Below are positions 56,301 through 64,000 of a stretch of 64,000 nt of DNA, piece by piece. Position 1 is the stretch's first letter. Each line of letters starts with the position of its first letter. The notes under the pieces are model-generated. The model saw nothing but the letters and a program-made list of their open reading frames with translations. It ran no database searches and was not told the origin of the DNA. Source of the stretch: an uncultured Phycisphaerales bacterium. GTDB taxonomy: Bacteria; Planctomycetota; Phycisphaerae; Phycisphaerales; SM1A02. Both the position numbers and the translations under genes were made by a program. The stretch spans positions 1 to 64,000 of the forward strand of contig CASICI010000001.1 of assembly GCA_949373145.1 (NCBI GenBank). The letters run 5' to 3'.

Positions 56301-59300
56301 ATCGCAAGACCAACATGCTCATCATCCAGGCGCCCGAATCGGTGATGCCGATCGCCGCCGAAGTGATCGAACAACTCGATTCCGGCAAGGGTGTCCTCGC
56401 CGATCCGGTCGTTCGAGTCCGGGCTCTGAATTTCGCGGATCCAGCGATCGTCGCCGAAGCCTTGCGGGAGACCCTGCCCACGGTCACCAGTCCGGTCACG
56501 GGATCCCCTATCGAGATGCGATTCGTCGCCGCTCGAGGATCGAATGCCCTGATCATGGTGGGACTGACCGAGGATCTCGATCTGATCGATGCCATGATCG
56601 AACCTCTCGATGCGACCCCGGCGACCGACTCGGTCGATGCCCAGACCTTCGAATTGAAGCATGCGGAAGCGCGTGAGATCGCACCCATCATCGAACGAAT
56701 GCTCGTCGACCAGATCAACAACGACCCACGGGTTCTGATCGAACGAATCAGACGAAGTCGTGGTCAGGTCGCCGGCATGCCTCGAATCAAGGTCGACAGT
56801 GATCCGCGAACCAACAGCCTCGTGGTCAGCGGACCCAAGCAGATGGTCGTGCTCGCCCGGTCCCTGATCGAGAAGCTCGACCGTCCCGAAGATTCCGCCG
56901 GGCGTGTCCAGATCACCTTCACCCCGAAAAACGCTGATCCGGCTCGTCTCGTTCCCATGATCGAACGGGTGGCGACGGCTGCTGGAATCGGCATCGGTCG
57001 GCCGGAACTCGAACTCGTCGCCATTCCTGAAGCAGGGACCATCCTGGTCTTCGGTTCTCAGGACGACGTCACGCAGGTCTCTCAACTCCTCACCGAGCTC
57101 GATGCACGCTCCGCGATGCCTTCGGTGGATCTCAAGATCGTTGAAGTGACGCACGCCGATGGCGCTGCGATCGCATCCACGTTGCAGCGACTTCTTTCCG
57201 ATCGCAGTCGCTGGCCGGCCACGCTGCGCAACGCCATCGCTTCCGGAATCACGGTCGATGCTCCGACGGTCAGCCTCGAGAACGGCACCAACCGACTGCT
57301 GGTGACGGCACCGGCCTCGCTCATGCCGGTCGCGGACGCCTTGATCGCCCAACTCGATCAGCCATCCGATCTCACTCAGAAGGAAGTTCGCGTGTATCCG
57401 CTGATGCAGGCTCAGGCCGTCGAGGTCGCGGGCGCGCTGGGTTCGGCCATGGAGGCGCTTGGTGCGTTCACCACCGGCAGAGAGAGGATTTCGATCATCG
57501 CGGAGCCCTCGAGCAACTCGATCGTGGTCACGGGATCACCCAACCGCCAGGTCGAGGTGGCCCAGCTGCTCACCGGATTCGAGTCCGGAATCAGCAGCGA
57601 CGGAACGTCCGTTCGAACCATTCTGCTGAAGTATGCACGAGCTGAAGTCGTCGCCCCCATGGTGTCGAAGCTGATCGTGAGTCAGAAGACGCAGACCAAT
57701 GAACGCGTTCCCTCCTACATGCGTCGCTACATGGCCAGCCTCAACGAGGACTCGAATCCCACCGTGAAGGTGGAAGCCGATTCCCGCCTGAACGCCGTGG
57801 TGGTCGCCGGCCCCGCATCGATGCTCGCCGTCGCCCAGAAGGCGATCGAGCAACTTGATGTCGATCCCGCATCCGATCAGTCCGCGCGTCGCAGCGTCCG
57901 CGTGCTCACCATCGCCAACGCCGACGCCGACCAGCTGGCCGAGAGCCTGCGGTCACTCTTCGCCGATGGTGAGGATGGGCAGCAGCCTCCCGTCATCGAG
58001 GTCGATCTCGCGAGCAACGCACTTCTGGTGCGTGCGACCACCGAACAGTTCGACGTGATCACCCGGGTCACTCGTGACGTCGACGATGCCACCATGACCG
58101 GATCGCGTGAGATTCGCACGATTCCGATCGACGGTTCACGCGCCGATGCGGATGACGTGGCACGACTTCTGGAACGCATGCTCGAACGTGGTGACGGTTC
58201 CAAGGACGGTGTCGAGATCATTCCCCTCGATGAGTTGCTGCGTCGATATGGAACCTCGACGACTCCGAAGACGACTCCGAAGACGACTCCGAAGACGAAC
58301 TCTGAGACGACACCGGACTCCGAGTCCCGATCGCAGGCCGGCCTTCCTGGTGGGCGTGCGTCGTTGATCGCGGCGGTGCTGCTTGGATCGCAGGAGACCG
58401 TCGAACAGAAGGATGCTTCGGATTCAGACGTCATCATCGCGGTCGACCCCGAGACCAACAGCCTGATCGTCATGGGAAGCCCGCGCGCCGTGGAGCGCAT
58501 TCAAGCTCTGGCGACCCAGGCACAGGACGAACTGCCTGATGCGGGCACCACGGTTCGGACGATTCCCCTCCCCGAGGGAGTCTCACCGACCCAGCTTCGG
58601 AATCTCGTGTCACAGACGCTCCGGTCGATCCGACCTTCCGGAGGAAACGCCGGCGACCTCGCTCGTCGAGTCGGTGTCATCGCCGATGAAAACGCTCGCG
58701 CACTGGTCATCACCGCAAGTGATGCCGACTTCGAGACCGTCGCGTCTCTGATCGCGGCCTATGCACGACAGCCTGCCGCGGAGGAACTCACCTTGCGCAG
58801 CTATTCCCTGGAGAATGTGTCGTCACGTCGGGCGGCCGACGGACTGTCGACGCTGCTCCGTCGAGGAAAGCGCCCCGAAGTGGAACCTGCGGTCCGGTTC
58901 ACCCTGGACGGACGCGAGACCTCGTTCGACACCCGCGACGTCCACGTGATCTCCGATCTCGCCACGAATTCCCTGATGGTGCTCGCGCCGGTCGAGGCGT
59001 TCGACTTCATCGACGACTATCTGAAGATGCTCGATCAGGAGACGAGCATCGCCTACAGCACGATCAAGACCTACGAGATCCGATTCGCGCAAGCCAACGA
59101 GTTGTCACGCACGCTCGACAGGATCTTCAGTGCGAGGGTCCGTGGTCAGCGAAGCACCGGCACCAGGTTGATCGAACCCGAATTCGTGACCGATGCCCGC
59201 ACCAACTCCTTGATCGTCACCGCGTCCGCGGATCAGTTCAAGGAAGTCGAGGCGCTTCTGGGCACGCTCGACCGGGAGACCGGTCTCGAGAAGGAGCCCT

Positions 59301-62300
59301 TGACGGTGCTCGAACTCGCCGCCGCTCGCCCCAGTTCGATCAGCCGTGTGCTGGATCGGGTCGTGATCGGCGACGACCAGTCGATCCGTGCCAGCACCAT
59401 GATCGTTCCCGATGACGAGGCCGGCGTGCTCGTGGTCCGCGCCACGGCACCTGTTCTTTCGGAGATCAGGACGCTCCTTTCGGAACTCGATCGCGGTTCC
59501 GCCGCGGAGTTCCCCGTTCGTTCGATCGTGCTGGAACGTGCCGACGCCGGCGTCGTGGCCAGTGTCATCCAGAGGTTCTACGACGACAGAGCGCGGATCG
59601 CATCCGGTGCCCGGGGCCGGAAGCTCAAGCGTGAGGTCGCCGTGGTCGGTGACTCCGCCACTTCGACACTGCTGATCTCCGCAACCGAGGAAGAGTTCGA
59701 CGAGGTTCGTGATCTGGTCGCCAGACTTGATTCGGTCGAAGCCACCAAGGGTCTCGAGTTTCGTGTGTTTCCTCTCAAGCACGCACGTGCCACCGAGGTC
59801 AACTCCATCCTCCAGGAGGTCTTCGAGCCCATCATGTGGATGCGACGTGAAGGCCGGGGATCCGATGATCAGGTCATGACGGCCGTGATCGAACAGATGA
59901 ACGCCATTCTCGTCACCGGAAACGGCGAAATCTTCGACACCGTCGCACAGGTCTTCGCCGCGGTCGATCAGCCCGCGACCCAGGGGACGCAGCAGGTGGT
60001 GCGCGTCTACACGCTTCGCTCCGGCGAGGTGCGGGTTGCAAGAGACATGGTTCGTGAGGCGCTCGGGGTGAACACCAAGTGGTGGAACCAGGAGAAGAGC
60101 GGCAATGCCGTGATCGAAGCCGACACCAGCTCGCGCGTGCTCATCGTCGCGGCCTCCGAAGATGATCAGGCGCTGGCGAAGGAGGTCGTTGACACTCTGA
60201 ATGAAGCAGTCTCCATTCCCGAGCAGAGCGTCACCGTGCTGGCACTCGAGTACGCACCAGCCCGGGAAGTGGCCAGAACCCTCTTGAACTTCCTGCGTCA
60301 GCAGGCGGAGACGAGCGGAAAGCCTCGTTCCACCGTTTCGATCTCATCGAGCGACTCGGCGAACACGCTTCTCGTGTCGGCCTCCAAGGATGAGACCGCG
60401 ACCATCAAGGACCTCGTCTCCCGCATCGACATGCCTGATTCCGCCGGTGATCGCTCGATCGAGATTCTGCCTCTCGGACGCGGTGAAGCCGTCGAGATCG
60501 CCCGACTCGTCACGCAGCAGTTTCCCCGGCGATCGGGAACGCCCGGCGTCCTCGTGACCGCTGATGCCCGGACGAACTCATTGATCATCAATGCGCCAAA
60601 GGTGGAGTTCGCCCAGGTGCAGGCGCTCGTCGAGAAGCTCGATGGTCCACCCATGCGTGAAGAGACCCTCATCAGAACCTTCGCGTTGGACACCGCGGAT
60701 GCCGATCAGGCCATGAGTGTCCTGAAACAGGCGCTCGCACTCGACGCCGAAGGACGAACGACCGGTGCCACCGTGAAGGTGGAGGGTTCGGATGACGCCG
60801 CGGTCGAGGTCATCGCCCGAATCGTCTCGGACACCCGCTCCAACTCTTTGGTGGTGGCGGCCACGAGCGAGTCCTTCCCGGTGATCGAACAGCTCATCGA
60901 ACGACTCGAAGGTGCCCCCTCGGTGGCTTCGGTCGAATACCGGATCATCCCCCTGAAGCATGCCGAAGCCAGAGAGGTCACGCTCAATCTCGACATCGTC
61001 TTCCGAAATCGCGCAGGCCGCGATCTTGCTCCCTCCATCGACTGGACCCGGGACAATCAACTGGTCGTCGGCGCGACACCGGAACAGTTCGAGATGATAG
61101 AAACCATTCTCGACCAGCTCGACAAGCCGGGAGCCGTGGCGCGTCTCACGGAGTTCCTGCCGCTTGAATTCGCGGAAGCCGAGAAGGTCCAGAGCGCCTT
61201 GAGCTACTTCTACGGACCCTTCGCGGTCGGGGTCGACGATCCGGCGAAGAAGAACGTCCAGATCGCTGCCGACCTCGCCACCAATTCACTGGTGATCAGT
61301 GCCGATGCGAACGAATGGCCTGGAATCAAGTCCCTGATAGAGAAGCTCGACAGCGAGCTCTACGACTCCTCGTTGCAGCTGACGGTGCTTGCACTGAATT
61401 ATGCGGATGCGCGAAGTGTCGCTCGTGCGATCAATGGTGCGTTTCGTGGCCCCATCGAACGAAAGTCCCAGCGGGAACAGGGGCGTCGGCAGAACGACCG
61501 TGGCGACCGCGGTGATCGCGATGAACCGACCGCGCCCACGATTCTGGTCGAAGCCGAGGAATGGGTGAGTGCCGCTCCGGAAGAACAGACCAACACCATC
61601 GTGGTTTCCGCCAGCCGGAAGAATCTGGAAAAGATCAAGGGCATCATCGCGCAACTCGACGTCGCGGACTTCATGAAGCTGCCTCCGCCGCGCCTGATCC
61701 CCGTGATCAACGGGTCACCAGCTCAGCTGGCCGACAGTCTCCGGGAACTCTACGCGGCGGGTGACAACCGAGGTGGTGCCACCACCCGGATCATCGCCGA
61801 CGATCTGAGTGGGACCATCATCGTCCGTGCGGATGACCAGGAATACGCACAGATTCTCACGCTTGCCGAGGCCATCCAGCAGAAGGCCGATGCCCACGGG
61901 CTTTCAGTCCACGTCCTCGCGCTCGAGAATGCCGACGCTTCGAACATCGTCGGATCGATCCGATCCGCCTTCACGGCCCAGGCCCAGCGAACCGAGTCAC
62001 CACTCTCCCTCGAAGCGGACCTCGTCAGCAACTCGGTGGTGGTGGCCTGCACCGGTGCGATGTGGTCGGAGATTCAGGACACGATTCGACAGATGGATCG
62101 AATGCGCCCCTCCGGCGGGCAGGGTGTCTTCATCATCGAACTCGAGAACGTTCCCGCGGTGGAAGTTCTCCGGGTGATCGAGTCGATCGGACTCGATGCG
62201 TCCTCCGCGGACGGCGCAGCCGGTCGCCTGGTGGTCGAACCTGTGCGAGCCACGGCGCTCGAAGGACGGAACGCGCTTCTCGTCGCCGCGAATCCCGCCG

Positions 62301-64000
62301 ATCAGGAGACGCTCGTCTCGATCGCACGCTCCCTCGACCAGACCACGCCGAGGGATGGTGAGACCAGTCGTGTCGCACTCGTTCCCCTGAAGAACCTTCC
62401 CGCAAGCAATGTCGCGGACACGCTTCGTTCACTCTTCGATCCCAACGCTTCCGAAGCGGGTCATCCCATGGCGGAAGCCCTTCGAGAACAGGCCCGCAGA
62501 CTCAAGCTGGTCGCACGAGATCTCGGATCCCCCGAAGCGGACATTGATCTGACCCAGCCGGTCCGACTGGTGCCCAATGATGAGTCAAACCTCCTGGTGG
62601 TCGTTTCCTCCGAAGGAAACGTGCGAGCCGTCGAGCAACTTGCCGGATTGCTCGACCGGCTCCCATCAAGTGGTGCCGCAACGGTCCGACTCTTCCCGCT
62701 GGAGAACATCGGTGCGAGTGAATTCCTGCGCATCGTTCGTGACCTCTATGCCGAAGGCGAGAGTCTGGGGGATGCCCCCGGCGGTCTGGTCCGAGGCGTT
62801 CCATCGGGTGCGGTGGGCCAGGCGCTCATGGAGAACATGGCGCTCACCACCGATGATCGAACCAACTCAGTCATCGCAGCCGGAAGCGAGGATGGCGTCG
62901 CCTTCATCGAGGTCCTCGTCAAGCGACTGGACTCCGAGATCGGACTGGGCTGGGTCGAGGCTCGAGTCCTGCCGCTGCGATTCGCCGATGCCGAGGAGAT
63001 CGCGGAACTCATTGAAGAGGTCCTGGTCGACGGTTCCACGGAACTGCCCGCTGCGGTCCCACTTCAGAATCAAGCAGCGAGATTGCGTGTGGGTGGCGGC
63101 GCCTCCCGACGCGAATCCGAGATCTTCGTGCCCATGGCGCGGCTGGTGATTCGACCTGACAAGGGAACCAATTCACTGCTGGTGGTCGGCACTCCTTCGA
63201 ACATCGGTGTGATCCAGGGACTTCTCGCCATGCTCGATGTCGAAGCCGCGTTCCCCGGCGCACTGGTTCGTATCTATCCGGTTGAGAACGCCTCCGCGGC
63301 GCGCCTCGCCGTGGTCCTGGAACAGCTCTTCGAATCTCAGATCCGGGCGGGGACGATGCGGGAGGACGACCGCGTCGAGATCATTCCCGACGAGCGGACC
63401 AACGCACTCGTGGTGAGCACCACTGGTCGAAGCTTCGCGATTCTCGAACAGCTCCTCAAGACGCTCGATACCAGCATGCCTCCCGACCTTCGTGAGATCA
63501 AGACCATCGAACTGGTCAACGCCTCGGCGACGCGAATCGCCTCGATCGTCCAGCGAATGATGGATGCACGGGTCGATCGTCTGCGCGAAGTCCAGCCTGA
63601 GACCGCGGAACTCGAACGTGTGCTGGTTCTCTCCGACGAACGTACCAATGCCCTGATCGTCGCCGCAGGTGAGGACACCTTTGAAACCGTGAGTCGTCTC
63701 GCCCGCGATCTCGATGAAGCGCCCGACATGATGCACGGTGACATCGCGGTTCTTCCCGTCGAGACCGGTGCGGTCGATCGACTCTCTCAGGCGATCGAAC
63801 GACTCATGGAACGCCGATACGCGGAACTGCCCGGAGACGTGGCCCGCGGTCGTCGCCCCCTGGTCATCCCCGATGCCAGAACGAGCAGCCTGCTGGTGGC
63901 GGCCGATCCCGAGGATCTGTCCTCCATACGCGGCCTGATCTCCCAGCTTGCCGAAGTCCCCACGAATCCTGCGGTCGGTCTGCACGTCCTTCCGATCGAC
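53393..64000 (+). CDS. gspD: Giant secretin-like protein with tandem N1/NolW modules, partial at the right edge
   Basis: The frame opens at the ATG at 53393 (AAAGGAG 7 bases upstream) and runs without a stop codon for 3536 codons to the window end. I checked the codon phase at several places; there is no frameshift. Residues 1-36 are a signal peptide. Residues 58-140 are an N0/STN-like domain (VRFNFKDQTWDEIIDFFS, LETLNILLQTQGVMV). About 41 modules of 65-145 residues follow, each starting like VRVYPLxxAxAxxVA and ending like DxRTNSLIVxAxxxxxxxI then LIxxLD, which is the ring-forming N1/NolW fold. A normal GspD has one N0 and three such modules and is about 650-750 residues. The outer-membrane pore domain is not in the window, so secretin is inferred. 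It follows the type II operon by 240 bases and may have its own promoter; TAATAT at 53341 is a weak candidate. Confidence 0.85.
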   Translation, partial: MSDARFGWLARLFPVTGTLCCALWFVGSSAAASASSEVLQDETAETEVVETDGLDDSVEVRFNFKDQTWDEIIDFFSRSTGLPVVRETEVPQGTVTYIYPEPYPLPEALETLNILLQTQGVMVRRERDRLYLQKLSEMQRENIPTFVGKLPSEVTDDQVVTVLIPLVNATPSTIAEQLANLVASYGSVTALPRQNAVIVVETAAQIRRIQKIIDEIDREDVENLLEYIPVRHSTAVEMVKSLTSLMSERVVKYVVNAKGKQIKVEDEELPGLKITPDERTNAIIVKGTRARIDQLKETILLLDVPQGSVGGARMMRTVSVGRVAPQAAATKLREFYESVSEEMRPTVVALDDVDKITIVGDSVLVEDGITLLSDLDDLPGGSSSASGQSTELLAITHGTPASVIDAIKPMLGSRTSRNLLLLPGPDGASIIVTGSSAEISRVRGILDLIDRPSSVERAVEFLTIESSDPQRAIRRATAIYNSLHGESDPLYTMKIEFDQSTRGLTLTGGVIAIERFRKALTQAEAMIIAPRTVRQLSVTNVSPSAIEARMQSMAAKLLDPRDGTRFEAPRFESIDELGLLIVESDPDDLERITTLLAQLDVIDAGRRSMMIDLEVARAADVKTQLEAMIEAAPIVVSGRTMPAPTITEIEQINALRVLGDEETLAFIGRYAAQLDTIEMSDMPPMRFLQVRTADVQNLARSLTQGYAMRSAEERASKPVRIEPDLQTNSLVIIAHPEVFEEIASIVTQLNDVNRLDAEDREIRIFPLRVARAEELARTLDDMFPQPPLPRDSRGRPRPELQQPREVVVRADRQTNSIIVDAPTQRMAGFQKLVDQLDRTQLADESEIRTWKLLRSELDSVARTLTRIADSGGFGSTDAAGSASVMISTEPASGTLLVSGPPEIFAQIDEIITALEADDATPRTGLRFFRLQTARAMELEPLVREILSARLREEIPGGDAQVDGLLEVSSDRKTNMLIIQAPESVMPIAAEVIEQLDSGKGVLADPVVRVRALNFADPAIVAEALRETLPTVTSPVTGSPIEMRFVAARGSNALIMVGLTEDLDLIDAMIEPLDATPATDSVDAQTFELKHAEAREIAPIIERMLVDQINNDPRVLIERIRRSRGQVAGMPRIKVDSDPRTNSLVVSGPKQMVVLARSLIEKLDRPEDSAGRVQITFTPKNADPARLVPMIERVATAAGIGIGRPELELVAIPEAGTILVFGSQDDVTQVSQLLTELDARSAMPSVDLKIVEVTHADGAAIASTLQRLLSDRSRWPATLRNAIASGITVDAPTVSLENGTNRLLVTAPASLMPVADALIAQLDQPSDLTQKEVRVYPLMQAQAVEVAGALGSAMEALGAFTTGRERISIIAEPSSNSIVVTGSPNRQVEVAQLLTGFESGISSDGTSVRTILLKYARAEVVAPMVSKLIVSQKTQTNERVPSYMRRYMASLNEDSNPTVKVEADSRLNAVVVAGPASMLAVAQKAIEQLDVDPASDQSARRSVRVLTIANADADQLAESLRSLFADGEDGQQPPVIEVDLASNALLVRATTEQFDVITRVTRDVDDATMTGSREIRTIPIDGSRADADDVARLLERMLERGDGSKDGVEIIPLDELLRRYGTSTTPKTTPKTTPKTNSETTPDSESRSQAGLPGGRASLIAAVLLGSQETVEQKDASDSDVIIAVDPETNSLIVMGSPRAVERIQALATQAQDELPDAGTTVRTIPLPEGVSPTQLRNLVSQTLRSIRPSGGNAGDLARRVGVIADENARALVITASDADFETVASLIAAYARQPAAEELTLRSYSLENVSSRRAADGLSTLLRRGKRPEVEPAVRFTLDGRETSFDTRDVHVISDLATNSLMVLAPVEAFDFIDDYLKMLDQETSIAYSTIKTYEIRFAQANELSRTLDRIFSARVRGQRSTGTRLIEPEFVTDARTNSLIVTASADQFKEVEALLGTLDRETGLEKEPLTVLELAAARPSSISRVLDRVVIGDDQSIRASTMIVPDDEAGVLVVRATAPVLSEIRTLLSELDRGSAAEFPVRSIVLERADAGVVASVIQRFYDDRARIASGARGRKLKREVAVVGDSATSTLLISATEEEFDEVRDLVARLDSVEATKGLEFRVFPLKHARATEVNSILQEVFEPIMWMRREGRGSDDQVMTAVIEQMNAILVTGNGEIFDTVAQVFAAVDQPATQGTQQVVRVYTLRSGEVRVARDMVREALGVNTKWWNQEKSGNAVIEADTSSRVLIVAASEDDQALAKEVVDTLNEAVSIPEQSVTVLALEYAPAREVARTLLNFLRQQAETSGKPRSTVSISSSDSANTLLVSASKDETATIKDLVSRIDMPDSAGDRSIEILPLGRGEAVEIARLVTQQFPRRSGTPGVLVTADARTNSLIINAPKVEFAQVQALVEKLDGPPMREETLIRTFALDTADADQAMSVLKQALALDAEGRTTGATVKVEGSDDAAVEVIARIVSDTRSNSLVVAATSESFPVIEQLIERLEGAPSVASVEYRIIPLKHAEAREVTLNLDIVFRNRAGRDLAPSIDWTRDNQLVVGATPEQFEMIETILDQLDKPGAVARLTEFLPLEFAEAEKVQSALSYFYGPFAVGVDDPAKKNVQIAADLATNSLVISADANEWPGIKSLIEKLDSELYDSSLQLTVLALNYADARSVARAINGAFRGPIERKSQREQGRRQNDRGDRGDRDEPTAPTILVEAEEWVSAAPEEQTNTIVVSASRKNLEKIKGIIAQLDVADFMKLPPPRLIPVINGSPAQLADSLRELYAAGDNRGGATTRIIADDLSGTIIVRADDQEYAQILTLAEAIQQKADAHGLSVHVLALENADASNIVGSIRSAFTAQAQRTESPLSLEADLVSNSVVVACTGAMWSEIQDTIRQMDRMRPSGGQGVFIIELENVPAVEVLRVIESIGLDASSADGAAGRLVVEPVRATALEGRNALLVAANPADQETLVSIARSLDQTTPRDGETSRVALVPLKNLPASNVADTLRSLFDPNASEAGHPMAEALREQARRLKLVARDLGSPEADIDLTQPVRLVPNDESNLLVVVSSEGNVRAVEQLAGLLDRLPSSGAATVRLFPLENIGASEFLRIVRDLYAEGESLGDAPGGLVRGVPSGAVGQALMENMALTTDDRTNSVIAAGSEDGVAFIEVLVKRLDSEIGLGWVEARVLPLRFADAEEIAELIEEVLVDGSTELPAAVPLQNQAARLRVGGGASRRESEIFVPMARLVIRPDKGTNSLLVVGTPSNIGVIQGLLAMLDVEAAFPGALVRIYPVENASAARLAVVLEQLFESQIRAGTMREDDRVEIIPDERTNALVVSTTGRSFAILEQLLKTLDTSMPPDLREIKTIELVNASATRIASIVQRMMDARVDRLREVQPETAELERVLVLSDERTNALIVAAGEDTFETVSRLARDLDEAPDMMHGDIAVLPVETGAVDRLSQAIERLMERRYAELPGDVARGRRPLVIPDARTSSLLVAADPEDLSSIRGLISQLAEVPTNPAVGLHVLPID
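53870..64000 (+). repeat. Array of about 41 secretin N1/NolW-like modules
   Basis: Approximate module starts: 53870, 54065, 54335, 54563, 54767, 54989, 55216, 55445, 55676, 55931, 56165, 56411, 56639, 56903, 57125, 57386, 57611, 57897, 58112, 58553, 58793, 59063, 59300, 59516, 59759, 59999, 60230, 60458, 60671, 60938, 61148, 61379, 61688, 61907, 62126, 62365, 62684, 62960, 63266, 63497, 63743, and a 42nd at 63971. The 58553 module begins after the long insert-bearing one at 58112. Mean spacing is about 246 bases. Modules 3-7, 14 and 23 have weak ends and were placed by the leading strand and helix pattern. Most others keep RTNSLIV or a close variant. DNA similarity between modules is low, so the array is old rather than recently amplified. 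Confidence 0.8.
58259..58318 (+). repeat. 12-bp tandem repeat inside the giant secretin-like gene
   Basis: Three exact copies of ACGACTCCGAAG (58259-58294) are followed by two degenerate ones (ACGAACTCTGAG, ACGACACCGGAC). In frame they encode Thr-Thr-Pro-Lys units, then Ser/Glu-rich sequence. They form a flexible insert within one module (the unit starting at 58112), which makes that module the longest in the array. The in-frame length of 12 bases means copy changes would not break the gene. Confidence 0.95.

Noticed and set aside
56084-57352. A 422-codon open frame on the minus strand inside the giant secretin-like gene
   Set aside because: It is the reverse-complement shadow of the repeated high-GC coding pattern; its protein is His/Asp/Arg-rich with no domain, and the plus-strand frame is continuous and has clear homology.
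58259-58318. Possible CRISPR-like direct repeats
   Set aside because: The 12-bp units are adjacent with no spacers, stay in frame and encode Thr-Thr-Pro-Lys; they are a coding microsatellite.
1-64000. tRNA or rRNA genes, insertion sequences and prophage
   Set aside because: GGTTCGAA-like strings occur only inside coding sequence without a cloverleaf; no transposase, integrase or ribosomal RNA sequence was recognised on either strand.

Overview
The window looks like a chromosomal segment of a high-GC marine planctomycete, most likely of the Phycisphaerae type. This rests on sequence character rather than on a marker gene. It has exported proteins ending in dockerin-like Asp/Gly repeats of the form DxDGDGVVGGADLxxLLxxWG, paired-cysteine repeats (CC..VC..DPNCC), a PEP-CTERM-like tail with a PAP start, a DUF1559-like prepilin, a large GH9 cellulase and a fused AroD-AroE enzyme. 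No rRNA, tRNA, CRISPR array, insertion sequence or phage gene was found.

Layout. 1-5 kb: a prepilin-like protein running off the left edge, a structured intergenic stretch, an Ntn-hydrolase asparaginase, a cobalamin adenosyltransferase, and the minus-strand run M42 peptidase-argS-upp (to 6.6 kb). 6.7-15 kb: a RibBA-type protein with a degraded cyclohydrolase half, then a tightly packed run of exported proteins (LolA-like, TPR-metallopeptidase, FG-GAP protein, cysteine-rich dockerin-like protein) and a second dockerin-like protein. 15-24 kb: a threonine/serine dehydratase, a Coa1-like protein, a TPP riboswitch with thiC, aminopeptidase P, a DUF1080 protein and a multi-domain GH9 cellulase. 24-31 kb: a glycosyltransferase, phenylalanine hydroxylase, a DUF2470-like protein, aroDE, an SDR, hslU and an outer-membrane beta-barrel protein. 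32-36 kb: a hydroxyproline-catabolism set, a SecD-like lipoprotein and aroC. 37-45 kb: a CPBP membrane protein, a penicillin acylase, clpB, a BtuF-like protein and a PEP-CTERM-like protein. 45-64 kb: a type II secretion operon (F-G-H-I-J-K-L-M) followed by a giant secretin-like gene that is open to the right edge.

The most striking object is that last gene (53393 to beyond 64000). After a signal peptide and an N0-like domain it carries about 41 complete secretin N1/NolW-like modules in tandem, with a 42nd beginning at the edge, against the usual one to four. It lies directly downstream of the type II secretion genes. The gene just before it appears to fuse a GspM-like part to a GspC-like HR domain, the part of GspC that normally contacts a secretin. 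If the modules stack as in known secretins, they would form an exceptionally long periplasmic tube.

A caution on data quality: between about 28.7 and 43 kb, and again at 50.4-51.0 kb, at least ten genes, including housekeeping aroC, hslU and clpB, are interrupted by frameshifts, often beside short G/C runs. The rest of the window, including 10.6 kb of the giant gene, is clean. I treat these as probable sequence errors and annotate the genes as wholes.
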